Shown here: piece by piece, positions 1 through 12,600 of the stretch
How positions within the stretch are numbered: position 1 is the first letter of the stretch
Layout: every line of letters begins with the position of its first letter
DNA from: Phanerodontia chrysosporium
Taxonomy: Eukaryota > Basidiomycota > Agaricomycetes > Polyporales > Phanerochaetaceae
Length of the DNA: 64,000 nucleotides
Direction: 5' to 3'
Assembly (NCBI GenBank): GCA_001910725.1
Contig: MJGA01000010.1
Span: forward strand, 558,001-622,000
Position numbers and translations under genes: made by a program
The notes under the pieces: model-generated
What the model saw: the letters and a program-made list of their open reading frames with translations, nothing else
Database searches by the model: none
Told to the model about the DNA's origin: nothing

Positions 1-2389
1 TATTCTCCCTATGCCGCTGTAGGAAAAGCAGAATGAGACCAGAACCTCAGCCAGAGCCCTCGAGGAGCCCGGAGGCTGAGGGAGTGAAACATGGCGCACC
101 TTGCGGAAGTAGTTCAACAACGCTTGTCCGGCACGCATGGCCTGAGCTGGCTTTGTTACCCATGCATACATTGCAAGCTGGGGGCTAGGCACAAGAAACG
201 CTGCCAGATGACGTGGCTCCGTTTCCCAAGGTTCAGCGTCGAGGTATTTCGGCCACAGGGTGAGCAAAGGATGCTTGACCTCTCTGCGACCGGTAGGAAG
301 AGGCCCAACCGGCGGAAACGAGGCCAGCATAGCACTGAGAGGATTGGCATTTGCCATGACAGCCAGAGATATAAAGGCAGGTGGCATTCGGTATTGCTTA
401 GGGCAGTGTCGCGTGTCCAGGAGGAATTGTCGGAAGGAGGTGTCAATGGGTATAATCTCGGCATTGGCGTCGACCGTCAAGACACACCGCAGACCATCAA
501 CCACCCGTACGGCGTAGTGTGCGGAGATGAAGGCATGGTCAGGTGGAGAATGACTGTGAATAATTCCCTTTTGTCCTGTCGCTATCAGAGACAGAAGGGT
601 GGGGAGGCTAATGAGTTGATCGTGCGAAGGATGAGATGCAGTTCGCAGGATCAAAGTGTAGAGCGCAGTTAGAGGAGATGAGGCTTTAGATGTACCCGAG
701 AGGAGAAGTTGCATCTGCGCCTTCGGGTTGTCATGGACCAGGTCCAAAAAGTTTGCCGCAACACGAGCAAAGACAGAGTCGCCTTTGGTACGTCGAAGGA
801 GTCTCCGGAGCATGTTGGGATGCTCCCGAAGCAGTTGGCTGTACGACGGGATCTGCAGGACGCGAGCCTCCAGGTATTCCCGCGCGTTGTCAACACCGCT
901 GTGTAGGGACTGGTGGTGCACAATGTCAGCAACGTCGGGGTGTGCAAGGACTGACATCACGTTAGCGTGAGGCCTTGATGCGATGAGAAGACGGATCCAA
1001 GGGAGCTCTCGGACGACCTCCAATAAGAATCGAAGAAGGACGGGAACTTCATCCCTATCTTTGCACTCGTCTATGCCATCGATGGCTAGCACAACTGCGG
1101 CGGGTGCTGGTGGTCCATCAACAAGGACCTTCCTTAGAAGTCGTTGTTGCATCCCCTCCTGATCGCCGTGATGGAGACACTCCCGCATGGTACCCAAGAT
1201 GTCGGTCCCAGAGCGAAGTGTCGATTGCAGCTGGTACGCGAGAGCAGGCAGGAGGTAGCGGGCAGATTCCAGGTGTTCGCGTCCTCGACTGAAGAAGAAA
1301 GATGCGCCGAGGAAAAGCGAAGGCGAGGCTGTCGTTTCAAGGTGAACACAGAATTGGTGAGCGACCGGAGACTTTCCGACCCCCATGTCTCCTGTGAGCA
1401 CGAAGACAGGTTTGTCTTCAGGCGGCCAGATTGGTTCTTCGCAGCGAGGAATCTCGGAGTGCACGATGCGGGCCTGCGCTTGTGCTCGTCCACCGAACGA
1501 TAGCCGCGGGATGCCTCGACAACTTGCTCGATGAATTGAGCAGATTCCTCTGTCACAGCAACCTCGATGTTAGAAGCCAGCTGTGCGCAACACGGAAATA
1601 CACACCTGCGATCTTCCATTCATCTTCTCTTTGCTACGAAACACTAGCGTCACCGTGCTTCTCGGAACCACAATCTGGTCAAAGACATAACCAACCTGGA
1701 GGTCGTTGATCTCGCGGATGATCTCCAATACAGAGGTTAAAGCTCGCTAGCAGAGTATGAGATCATTTGAAGGGAATGAAATGCAAGAATGAAGATTTAC
1801 ACACCTCGATCGAAGGCCAAGATTCATCAAGACAGTCCTTCATCTCCAGAAGGACGACCTCATTGTCGGTTGCACGACGGAGATAGTCATGAGTGCATTC
1901 ACTATGATGCCTCCAATGCCTTTCGTCCTCAACGATCTCGAGCAATCCCGGAGCTGGTCCAGAAAACTGTTGCTTTCAGACATAAACTCTGGCAGTCAAG
2001 CGGATCTCACACCTAAGCAAGTCGCGCGTGGTTTGCTGAAGCTTTTCACATGCCCATTCTGGCTTTTTGTCTCCATTCCTCAGCGCAGCTTTCGCTTCTC
2101 CTTCCATTTGCAAGACGAGACGCTGCAGCTCTTGGACGTCCATAGCAACCGTCTCGCTGCACTCTGTCACGCACGGAAGATTCTGAAAATGAGATAAGCC
2201 CAACTGCTTCATGATAGAGCTTGATCGAGAGTCAACGCACTTCAAGTGTTGTAAGAACTTCTTCAATTGCTTCCTCAATGTCTCGATATGGGTAAACTGT
2301 AGAACGGTCTTCGTGCTAGCCATTTGGGATTCGTCCATGTCGTTGTTATTGGCCGTGTCATTACTTCGAACGGAATCGAGCATGTACAA
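1..2389 (-). CDS. NACHT-domain P-loop NTPase (NLR-like), partial, C-terminus beyond the left edge
   Basis: On the minus strand one frame is open from about 1495 to base 1 with no stop, so the gene leaves the window. It carries Walker A (GDMGVGKS, 1392-1369), Walker B (VVLAIDGIDE, about 1098-1066) and a downstream WIRLLIASRP strand, the order seen in NACHT/STAND NTPases. These act as cytosolic signalling switches, in fungi often in self/non-self responses. Upstream, an exon boundary is visible at GATCGCAG|GTGTGT...GTGACAG|AGGAATCT (about 1546-1605), and the same boundary occurs in the paralogue near 49 kb. A methionine-started helical segment lies at 1976-2389; I take it as the N-terminus, but the exon joins between 1620 and 2389 are not resolved. 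Between about 1495 and 1460 the frame switches by one base with no plausible intron, so the gene has a frameshift or a sequencing error. The NACHT identity is firm; the gene limits are not. Confidence 0.72.
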
Positions 2390-2405
2390 CGAAGCGAGTT
2401 ACTGA

Positions 2406-3440
2406 CGGTGGAGGTAGAACGACGCAGACGTGCCGCCGACATGCTGCAAAAGACACCTGGCGAACACGCGCGAAACTGACGAGCGTCTGATATTTCTTAT
2501 CCATACGTTTTCTTGCGACAATGCAAAGGCACGTAGCGGCGACTTGGGCGTCGCAAGTGTGGAGCTCTCTGGAAGGCATCCGTGACAGTATGCAGGTCTG
2601 AAGGTGTGAATAACAGCGCGACTCGCGACAAGAGACACAGCGTCGGTGGCATCACCGAACCTCTGGCACCCCGGACCCGGAAGACTCCTCTCCGTCCTGT
2701 CCTGTGCTCTGAATCAGCACCCGCCAGTTCACAACGTCAGGCGTAGCCACGTAGGGTGCCACTCACTTGTTCGCGAACATGTCAGATAATTTCTTTCATT
2801 CTACCAAACATGTACGCATTCCAGCTCCTGGACACGGTCCGCCTAATCCAACTCCGAGTCAATTCCCGCAGTGCTGACCAGCAAATATCTATGAGTTCGA
2901 TGAAAGGGCAGACGAGAGAGGAACCTGCAGAGATACCGACCTACCTAGGAAGTTATGAGCATTTGTATGATGGCCTCTTGGCCAAGCAACATGTGGCAAA
3001 CACCGGCCGTTGGGACGATCTCCGTGCCGACCGCCTGAGGTTAGCCCACCCTTCGACTATTCGCTGTGACATGACGTTCGGAGACTCGGTTCATCGGAGG
3101 GGCAGAGAAGCAGTGATCACGATACTTTGCAGCATTATTAGCTCACGCTGTGAACCGGGTGCATAGTCGTGCGGAAATGTCAGGGTATCCCAGCCGCTCC
3201 CCAACCGCGGCTACGACTGACATGCGCCACGCGCGGCTGAAACCACCGTGTAGCAAGGACTTGTCATCGTGATTCATGACATGCATACAATTGTTGCAAG
3301 AAGACAGTCCATACACGGGCGAAAGTGCTGTTGGGAACACCGTATGTTCGAGGAGGCACGAGTTGCGGCTCGGGAGTGTATGGCTTTGGAGGGGATAGGT
3401 CTAGCTCGTTACCAAAGCTCGAAAGATCGTGCAATTGCCG
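2406..3440. other. Intergenic, nothing recognised
   Basis: Only short overlapping frames occur here, including a 136-codon one at 2756-3166 (+). None shows a recognisable motif, signal peptide or paired splice sites. The stretch separates the divergent 5' side of the NACHT gene from the 3' end of the SDR gene. Confidence 0.5.
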
Positions 3441-4422
3441 TTAATCCTTTTTCGAACGTGCCACTTCCAACTCCCGATCCATTGCCTTGAATAGTTCTGG
3501 CAACATGACGCTCTGTGGGAGCAGAGAGACCATGCCCGCCATAAGTGCCTGAGGCCAGTACGGGAAGACGCGTTCGCGGCCGCAGCCTATACAATGTACC
3601 AAGCGCTTCGCGAAGAGGTCGGCGGAGGGCGACGTGAACGAAGGCGCGACTTTGTGGCTCGCGGTCGCGACGCTGCCGATGTCCATGTACACGGTCGAGA
3701 CGTTCGGCAGGCGCGCGGCGTGGAAGAGCTCGTCCGACTGCAGTGCTGGGCTGAGCTGGCGCAGGAACGCCTTCGTCGCGCCGTACGGGATGATGCGGGG
3801 AATAGGGAGCATCCACGAGTTCGAGCCGCAGAAGACGAGCTCGGCGGGCCCGGACGCGCGGCGCAGCTTGGGCAGCAGGGCGCGTATCAGGAAGAGCGGG
3901 AACAGGGCGTTGCGGTAGATGTCTGCCATGATGGCGGACGTGGGGATGCCGTCGATGCTGGGTGAACGATGAGCCTGCGAATGAGGACAGCTAGAGAAGA
4001 CTCACGGCGAGGTCCGCACAGGAGCACTACCAACATTGTGTACGACCAACGTAATCTCCAGCCCTCCCACTGCGCCACTGCAGCCTCAAAGTCAATGTCG
4101 GGACTGTTGGCATCCGCAACCCATATCTTCACGTCCTTCTTAGGCAGAGGCAGGTTGTTGATCTCTTGCCGGATGCTTTCCAGCTTCTCGCCATTGCGGC
4201 CGTGTATGACGAGGTTAAAGCCCAAGCTGTAGAGCTCCTTCGAGACGGCCTTTCCGATGCCGTCACTGGCACCTGTGACGAGGCATAGGGCGCGGGACCG
4301 TACAGATAGCGATGAACCTTTGACGGTAGCGTGTAGAGTGCGACAAAGCGCAGCAAGTTGTAGGCAGCCTGGAGTGCGACGACGGCGCCGACAATGCTGA
4401 GAACTTGTGTCGTTGACGGCAT
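3441..4422 (-). pseudogene. Short-chain dehydrogenase/reductase resembling 3-ketoacyl-CoA reductase / 17-beta-HSD12, with two apparent frameshifts
   Basis: The minus-strand ATG at 4422 starts a hydrophobic N-terminal segment (about residues 6-30), then the Rossmann motif TGASDGIG, the strand VVHNVGS, a serine-rich strand FCGSNSW and the catalytic YGATK, ending at 3441. The order and the N-terminal membrane segment fit microsomal very-long-chain 3-ketoacyl-CoA reductases, which carry out the second step of fatty-acid elongation at the ER. An intron is likely at about 3965-4015 (GTGAGT...CACCCAG). To keep these motifs in one frame, one base must be restored near 4278-4284 (before LVTGASDG) and another near 4053 (WEG/LEIT). 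Either the gene is dead or the assembly dropped a base twice. The exact substrate cannot be told from sequence. Confidence 0.7.
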
Positions 4423-4444
4423 GGGAGGGTGCGAGGATCGTCAC

Positions 4445-7130
4445 GGAGTGGACATGGGGTCAGCTAAGACATGGCGTGGGTGTACATGACAAGATACGTC
4501 CGTGATGCGCCATCATTTGATGCGCCTCTCCAACTCCCGCTGACGGTCTGTTTTTCGTCGCCGTTTCTCTCCTCCATGATCTACCGCAGATAATCTCCCG
4601 AAATTTGGGGAAATTCAGCGATATTGCAAGACAGAACAGCATCACACTCATCCAGAATGACCGAGTTAGGCTCTCTTCTTTTCCTTCTCCTCAATCACAA
4701 GTTCTTTCATTTATCAAGGCTCGTGCAAAAGAGCGAGAGCGCGGTACTCTCACTTCTGCGCAACTACAACTGCAGGCCTGGCCTTATACGGGCACTCCTG
4801 TAAGTGAACCTTGCCTGTCCGTAGTCCAGCCCGCCTCTAGCTATCTCCCGCATCCTCTGCACGTCAATAATGTCCATATCCTACCCGTATAGCACATTCT
4901 TGGATAACCAAGACATGTCGAGCCCCGCCTGCTTCCACTACGACCCCGCTTGAAGTAGACTTTTAGGGAAGCACAGGAAGGCTCGCCACCCTGCACAGGT
5001 CGCGCTGCTTACAGCTCGGGTGAGCCGTCAACTACGCAACTCTGTCCCTTATGCTGACATTCGTCAAGTGTCTGTAAGGTGATTGTATGTAAACGCACCC
5101 ACTCATCCTTCGCTATATCCAGGGTCTGCTCGCTCAGGGTCACCAGGAACCCGCGCCTTTCAGCGAGTGGTGCCAACCTTGACCGACATTAGGCACAGGT
5201 CGACCGTCACAACACCTCTGGCTGTGCCCGCACACCTCGCTATATCATGCTTCGACGGTCAGCATTCGCTGCGACTGGCCCGTCAGCTACTCCCGGAGTG
5301 ACTCCGTTGCAGCACCTACTGCTTGCGTTCCCGCCCCCGTTGTCCTTGCCGTCGGGCGTCCCAGTTGCAACATCTTCACGGCCTGGCACGAGCACCTACT
5401 GCAGGCAGAGTACGACCAGAGCTCGAGGAGCAACTGGTCACTTTCGTGCGGGGTATCGACCTCGCCGCCTATGACTGGGTCTCGGAGCGAGACCAGGTTG
5501 TGCGCGCTGGAGAGACCTCCTCTCTTACCGCGAGGTGAGCACACTCCTCAATAGCAAGCTAGCGCCGCCCTCAACCTGCTTGTGTGCGCAATCCAGGGAT
5601 CGGAAAAGAAGTTAATGATAGGCTCAGAGTACTTAAACTGGCCTTCTACGCGCAGGTGCGGAGGTCTCACATGGCAGGCTCGCCGGTGAAGCCGCGTCCA
5701 GAAATCAGCCCTTCAACCTCTGCGAAGCGATACACGACGGTTTGGGCGCGACCGGGCTGTCCACGCGACCTGGATCTCTACGCCTCGCCCACGATATCGC
5801 GCGCTACCGGCAACCATGTTGAACCTTGCAGGCAGGTCAGCCTGTGGGACGCGCGGGAGCAGGATACGTGGCATTCGGAGCGAGTCGCCGCTGCCATGGA
5901 CCCCCACTTTCGATCTCAAAGCCGACCCGTCTCCGTCCTTCATAGCGCACACGAGGGCGCTTGGTCGTGCACGAAGCAAGATCATCGTACGATTATCTGA
6001 CCATCACGAGTCCTGCCAGTCAGCCTATCAGTCGGTGCAGGAACTCTGCAGCGAGGGACTGGCTGGATTGCTGTGGAAGCCATAGGGAGTGATTGAGGCT
6101 TATGTGCTCTCTCAATCTCGAACACTGGTGTTTGTGATCGTACTGCGCATTTGCTCTTGAGCCTGACCCTTGGACTGGTCCTTTTTTTCCAGATGCAAAC
6201 CTATTGTTGCCATATCCATATATCCTCCCCCTGACAGTGGCGATCCTTTCTTGTGCATCCGGGCCCTTGCAAGGCTCTTGTCCAATAAACACTGTATTTC
6301 GTGTGATTTACTGCTGTTCTCTCGGCATTCGAACCCTACAGAAGCCATTTACTTCTACCATGTTTTATGCATCCACACGAGCCCTCACATCAGGAAGTAG
6401 TCATTGCACGCTCTGTGAATCTTCTCCGTACACTGGTCACTGAACAGAAAAACCGCCATGCGGACATCCGGAGCGTCCTGCGTTCTCCGTCGGACCCTCG
6501 CTCGCTCCGTGCTGGCGTGATAGGCTGTTCGACGGACGTGCATGCTGCCTTGGCCCACCGCCTTGATTGCCAGCGCGGATTGCCTCACGTCGAGACAATT
6601 GGCCTGACGGGCCTGTCCACATGACCCGTGGAGGAAGCACGCGACCGCGGCGTCGAGCGACGCGCGGCCACGTCGCCACACGGCGCCTCGCGCTCGACCG
6701 TCCTCTCCACCATTTTGCAGCACATGCGGCCTCGCCCGTCCCTGTATCATCGACCGCGTGATGTCCTGTGCTTCCAGACTTGCGCCTGATCTGCTCGGTC
6801 GTTTCAATTGCCTGGCATAGCAACATCTGCAGAAGGCTGCACATCCATGCGAGTCGCGCCTTCGCTTCATGCTAAGCCGAAGTAAGAAGACAGTCCTCAC
6901 AGTAGTTTCCTCGTTGTCTAGGTACTCTTTTCCTGAGATGTCCATCTGAGTTACAATGACCAAGGACGTGGAACGAGGAGGAACTGATAACGCAGTCTGG
7001 GATGCGGAGAATCGGAGGCCGTTACATCGTACGGTGGGTCTAGGATCCAGCATTGATCACCTTTCGTCGAGCTTACTTTTTGATATGCGTGAGGCTAGCC
7101 GATTGTAGTAGGCGATTTGGTTCATGCGAG
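4445..7130. other. Long non-coding stretch, nothing recognised
   Basis: No frame longer than about 220 codons occurs, and none shows recognisable motifs or convincing splice pairs. A short frame at about 5410-5538 (+) has a protein-like composition (ELEEQLVTFVRGIDL), but I cannot attach it to any family. A gene of low complexity or a long promoter region cannot be excluded. Confidence 0.4.
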
Positions 7131-7816
7131 CTATCGAAGCTAGTCCGCCTGGAGCCATGTGCTGCCAGCGCACACGTCATGTCCGCCCCCATCGTATCCC
7201 GTCATGTTCTCGACAGTTCTCCCTAGCAAAGAGCTTGCCTCGACCAGACGACAGACCAACCCCAGCCCCATGCGTATGTCCCAATATCTCCATAATCTGT
7301 ATTGCAATGCACCGCTCACGTCGTCCACCAGCCAAAAGCAGAGGTCGTTGACATTGCGACCACATGGGAACTGCTGTCAATCCCTGCCCGTGATTGCGCA
7401 GTACGCGGTTCCCCGGACCCATTGCCTATTGATGCACGCGTCAGCGAGCTCGATATCTCGTCTTCTCTCGGAACTCTACGACGAAGGCCACACCTTTACT
7501 CCGCATGTGGCTTTAAGAATGACCGGTCCTTCGTGATGGAATGCCCAGACCATATGGTTCTCGCCCGGAGGCCAGTATCTGCAAGTGTGGTGATCCAACG
7601 GCCGTGCATGATCGCGTCCGACGCGCTTACCGTGTCCACCTGGAAATGTCAACAAGCGGTCCTAGACACACCGCGTACCAGGCTTCTCTGCGCCATGGTG
7701 TCCTAGACACGCATATGGGCCAGGGCCCAGGGGGTGCATAAAAGCAGGTCCAACCCTGCTGCAAGGCATCAGGTTCTCCTGCTCTCGCTCTCCCCTACCG
7801 CGCCGGTCTCTTCGTC
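7131..7816 (+). promoter_or_regulatory. Promoter and upstream region of the aspartic protease gene, duplicated at 20430-21010
   Basis: A TATA-like CATAAAAG lies at about 7738, roughly 80 bases before the ATG. The segment has a recognisable second copy before the truncated protease at 21011. Matching landmarks include GGTGCATAAAAGCA / GGATGCATAAAAGCA, GCAAGGCATCAGGT, and further upstream TGCCCAGA(C/G)CA(T/C)ATGG. The duplication therefore took the promoter together with the gene. Confidence 0.6.
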
Positions 7817-9303
7817 ATGTTCTGCAAGGCAACCCTCGTTTCCGTGGCCCTCGCCCTCCTCGCCACCGCGAGCCCCGTCGTTCAGACCCCGGGCATCAGC
7901 ATTGAGCTGGGTGAGCGCAGCACGCTCACCCGTGCGGACGGTACCTTTGACCACGAGAAGGCCATCCTGCACAACATCAAGACCCACAAGTACGTCTGCG
8001 GCATTCTGATGTATCCGCGTGCGCACTGACCACTTTCTCGTTCACGCTTTGCAGCAAGTACCAGAAGAACCTGCGCAACCTCGCCGCGAACAAGGGCAGC
8101 CTGCCCGAGGGCTGGGAGATCAAGGAGTTCCGCACCATCCCTGCGGCCCTGCAGAAGCGCGCCACCGGCTCGGAACCGCTGACCGACGAGGACGATGACG
8201 AGGAGTGGGCCGGCAACATCTCCATCGGCACGCCCGGCCAGACCTTCCTCATCGACTTTGACACCGGCTCGTCCGACCTCTGGGTCCCGAGCTCGTCCTG
8301 CACGAGCTCTACCTGCAAGAGCAAGCACAAGTACACCGCGTCCTCCTCGTCGACCTCTTCCAAGAAGAGCGGCACCTTCTCGATCGAGTATGGTGATGGC
8401 TCGACTGTCTCCGGCCCCATCTACACCGACACTGGTAAATCTCCTGTTATTCTTATTGCGCACTCCGCTAACATAACCGCGTAGTCACTGTTGCTGGCCT
8501 CACCGCCACTGGCCAGACCTTCTCGCCGGTGACCACGCTCTCGAGCTCGTTCTCCAGCGACCCTATCGATGGCATCCTGGGCCTTGCCTACCCTGCTATC
8601 TCCAACCTTGGCGCGGTAAGAACCACCTTATTCTTGTTTCTTTCCCCGTAGATACTCACACTCTCGATGGCAGAACCCCTTCTTCAACACCCTGATCAAC
8701 GAGGGCAAGGTGAGCGCGGGTGTCTTCGCGTTCAAGCTTGCGTCCTCGGGCTCGACGCTCTTCCTCGGCGGCACGGACACCTCGAAGTACACGGGCTCGA
8801 TCGAGTACCACGCGATCGACACGTCGACGGGCTTCTGGCAGGCCAAGGGCGCGAAGAGCGTCGCGGGCTCTAAGACGCCGAACACGGGCTTCGAGACGAT
8901 CATCGACTCGGGCACGACGATCATGTACGGCCCGCCGAGCGCGGTCAAGAGCTTCTACGCCGCGATCCCCGGCAGCGCCGTCTACGACTCGAGCGAGGGC
9001 TACTACTCGTACCCGTGCAGCTCGCTCCCCACGGTCGGCTTCAGCTGGGGCGGCAAGACCTGGGCCATCACCTCTGCCAAGTGCGTCGACCTTCTCCTTG
9101 TTCGCCGTGCGCGTGTGTACTGACCGCGGCTGCGCAGCTTCAACCTCGGATCCGTCGGCAACGGCCAGTGCGTCGGCGCGCTCGCGGGCCAGGACCTCGG
9201 CCTCGGCAGCAACGTCTGGCTCCTCGGCGACAGCTTCATGAAGAACGTCTACACCGCGTTCTCCTTCGACCAGAACGCGGTCGGCTTCGCCACCCTCGCC
9301 TAA
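7817..9303 (+). CDS. Secreted pepsin-like aspartic protease (A1 family, polyporopepsin type)
   Basis: Five exons join in phase: 7817-7989, 8055-8434, 8485-8615, 8674-9080 and 9138-9303, giving 418 residues. All four introns (50-65 nt) are GT-AG (donors GTACGT, GTAAAT, GTAAGA, GTGCGT). The protein begins with a signal peptide (hydrophobic core ATLVSVALALLATASP), then a propeptide of about 85 residues. The mature enzyme has both catalytic aspartates, FDTGSSDLW in the N-lobe and IIDSGTTIMYG in the C-lobe, plus IEYGDGS, which matches the flap-strand pattern. It should be an acid endopeptidase acting outside the cell. Length and motifs are normal for the family and no defect is visible. A related truncated copy lies 13 kb downstream. 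Confidence 0.93.
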
Positions 9304-9656
9304 GCGCGGAATCAAAACACTGGAGCAGTCGTGGCCGCCCTTCAAAAGCGACGCTTAGTTGTTGTAATACCATCATAGCCTAGCGCAGATACCTCTTTGT
9401 TTATTCGTTGTATTTTCTCTTGTGTGTGTAGGACTGTTCAAACTTGCTGTAATTTTCTGTTTATAACGTTGGAGACTCAGTCAGCAAATCCTAGTACCGT
9501 CCTCTAGTAGGATGCGCACACAAAGTGCCAGTCTGTCATGAATCCATAGAAGGATGTGAATACAGATGCATATTGACGTGTGTGATGTGATGAACATGTA
9601 AAATACGAGGACCAAGCTGTGCTACGGAGTCATATTGCAAGAAGCATTCGCAAGGT
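9304..9656. other. 3' flank between the protease and helicase genes
   Basis: The genes converge here. The stretch is AT-rich after the protease stop and has several TTGT/TGTA-rich runs that could serve polyadenylation. No coding frame is supported. Confidence 0.4.
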
Positions 9657-12600
9657 TCAGCGGATCCAAGTCTTCCTCCCAGTGTACAGAACCGCCTTGT
9701 ATACCAGGTCCCACTCCGCATTAAGATCCTGACGAACAGCCATCTCGGCTTTCGCTTCCTTCACTGACTCCCCAACGCGTTCGATATGCGAGCGGAAGGC
9801 GATAACCCACCCGGTCTGTAGGTAGAGCTCGGACTGCGGCTGAAGGTGTCGTTGGAGCTCGAGAACAGCCGAGAGCAGCGCGCTAGGCGAACGAGAGCCA
9901 TTCAGTATGGATGGTCCGGGTAGATGAACATGTAAGCAAGACGTACTGTGCCTTCTTGACATCTGCGCCGGCATCGTCCAGGTCGATATGCGCGGCTTTC
10001 TGCAGCCTCTTACCGAGACGGTCTTTCTCTGCCTCGAAATGCATGCGAAGGCCGTCGAGGCACGCCAGGGCGTGCGGAAGGGGCCCCAGGAGCAGGTGTC
10101 GCTCAGTAGGCGACATGCGGAGCTCTCGAGCCCGTTTGAGACAGTCTGAATAGTGTCGATTCACCGCAAAGGCCATGCTGTCCAGGCCGCCGTTCCCCTT
10201 CCTACGGACCAGATACGATCGAACGATCGTTTTGACAACGTGAATTGCCCGAAGCTCCTCGCCGGTAGGCATCTTGCTCCTCATTGCCTCAGCCAGGCGC
10301 CCGCAGAGGATCCTTTGCTCGGGTGGGTCGGAGAAGAGACCTGCTTCGTCGATAGCGCGAAGAATAGCGAATTCAAGATCCCCTGCGGCAGGAAAGGCGG
10401 AGTCTGAGACGAGAGGCTCTGCATCCTTTTTCTTCTTCGCAGGAGGTCCCGACACGCCGAGTTTTCCTGCGACGTGAGCGGCGGAATCGACGAAAGATTC
10501 TACGTTCTTCTTCCGTGAAGGGGGTCCCGGTACAGGTTCCCCTACGATGGCAGTGACAGGGTCGACGACAGGTTTTACGTCCTTTTTCTTCCCTGCAGGG
10601 GGTCCCGACAGGTGGCCGAAGCTGAGCGTGTGATGCAGCTCACCGTCATCCGAGAGGTTTGAGCGGAGACGGGCAGTCGGCACGCCAAATGATACTGCGG
10701 ATGCGACTTGGCTCCATTTATTCACAGTGGCGAACCTGGGCCATACAATTATTACCACTCCTTTTAACGTGATGCGCTGCTTACCTCAGAAGCGGCGGAT
10801 AGTCTATCCTGGCATTGCTAGAATGAAGCGACGCCATGACAGCTACAATGTCTTCGCGCAGTCCATAGTTATCGACGGCGGAGCCGACTGTGCAATGAGA
10901 AGTGAGCCGAAAGTGTATATATGAGGTTGAGAACGTACGAATGCCCATGCTTTGGCAGCTAGGGAGTGAGTTAGCATGTGCTCGTTTCAATGATCACTGT
11001 GTACCAGACTCACATTCTCATCACAATCTTAAACTGTTGTTCTCTGCTCATAGGCCCATTCTCAATCCGAATTGTGCCTGAAGTTGAGTCGTCCGGTAAG
11101 ACGCAGCGTACGCATGATATCAACAGGATTTACGTACCGTTACTGTTGCGTCCCTGGCCCTGCACTAAAACACGCCGCATGATCTCTCCGAGTACGCCAA
11201 GGAAAATTCGTATATAGCTTGTCTCCTGATCTTGCAGAGTGATGACATGCTGCAGTAAGAGCAGTGCGCTACTTCTGGGCACGATTGCGTCGTTTCCAGC
11301 TTGACAAAAGGCAATGATGAATCCGCCGATCAGGTAGTCGATGTAGTCACATAGTGTGCACGCATCGAGTATGAACTGAGCCCGCACTACATGTCTAATC
11401 ACTGGAGTGAGTAATCCGCGTAATAAGAGAGTTTGATATAAACTCACCTCAAGAAGTTGACGCCACTATCCAGAGACCATCTTCGTACACCCTCCGTTGC
11501 ATCAAGGAGATCATTGATAATGAACTGGGCCGATCGGTCGAGGAACGGGGCAGGTTGTGTGTACACCTGGAGCCAGACGCTGGGCGAGTTTGAGCCTACT
11601 AGGCGTGCCCGAATCATATGCGTCTCGATGTGCTCCAGGTCCAAGAAGACGCACAGGAAAGACACCTGAATGAGAACCGTCGGTCGCCTGTCTGATTCTA
11701 TGTCGGGGATGTGCTTGAGTATATCTCGGATCCAACTGGTGAGGATCTGAGTGCAAACGCCGCCTTCGGGGATGCCACCTATGACATCACGTAGTGTTGC
11801 GACTAAGGCTAGAGTGTTTCGAGTGAAGGTTTCATAGAATAGCTCGAGCCATGACCTGTCGCTAGTCAAATGACGAATGAGAGGTTGCGCGACAATTTCT
11901 CACCTCTTCCGCTCCATATGCCGCATGGCTGGCTCGAACCCTCTGAGGGCATCATCAATCAGAACCAGCTGTAGCAGGCAACGCAATCTAGTCGACCCTT
12001 CAGTGACACCTTCACCGCCGATCCCGGTTGACAATAACGTGGCGTTGCACGCCTCCGCTACCTCAGCAGCGAGGTCCAGAAGCAGGGCCCGGAAATGATC
12101 TGCGATTAAGGGAAAGAGGGCCGCCTTTTGCACAATCTGGGGACCTTCCCGCGTGAGCAACTCGCGCTTCGCTTGTGATACGAGACTGATTGCCAAGCCG
12201 TCAGGGAGAAGGCGGACATCCCTGGTCGATACAGGCCGGAAGCCAGCCAGGCGTTGAAAGTCGCGCTGCTCGAATGACCCGGAGTCCAGCAAGACGGATC
12301 GGATGGTGAAAGCGTGCCGCTGGGCTATGTGGAGCCACACGCTGATGGCAGCTGGACTCGAGTTCTCGGCTGGGGCCGATTGTAGCTTGCGCAAGTGCCT
12401 GAAGCAGAGCAGAGCAGCAGCGCGATGAGAGCTTGGTCGCGTTGCAAAAGCCTCGGCATGTTGTTCAAGCGCCAAAGTGTCGCTGGACGATATATCCCGG
12501 AACATCGACAGCTAAAGGGGGCTTTAAACATGAACAAAATAAGGATATGTACGACACACCTGTTCCTCTATGTGGGACGGTATAACCTTGTTATTTGCCT

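Noticed and set aside
1472..1493. A 20-nt GT-AG segment that would repair the NACHT frame
   Set aside because: Far shorter than the 48-65-nt introns seen in every other gene here; a frameshift is more likely.
5083..6000. Possible gene from short frames at 5.1-6.0 kb
   Set aside because: Frames are short, overlap in several phases and have no motif or consistent splice sites.
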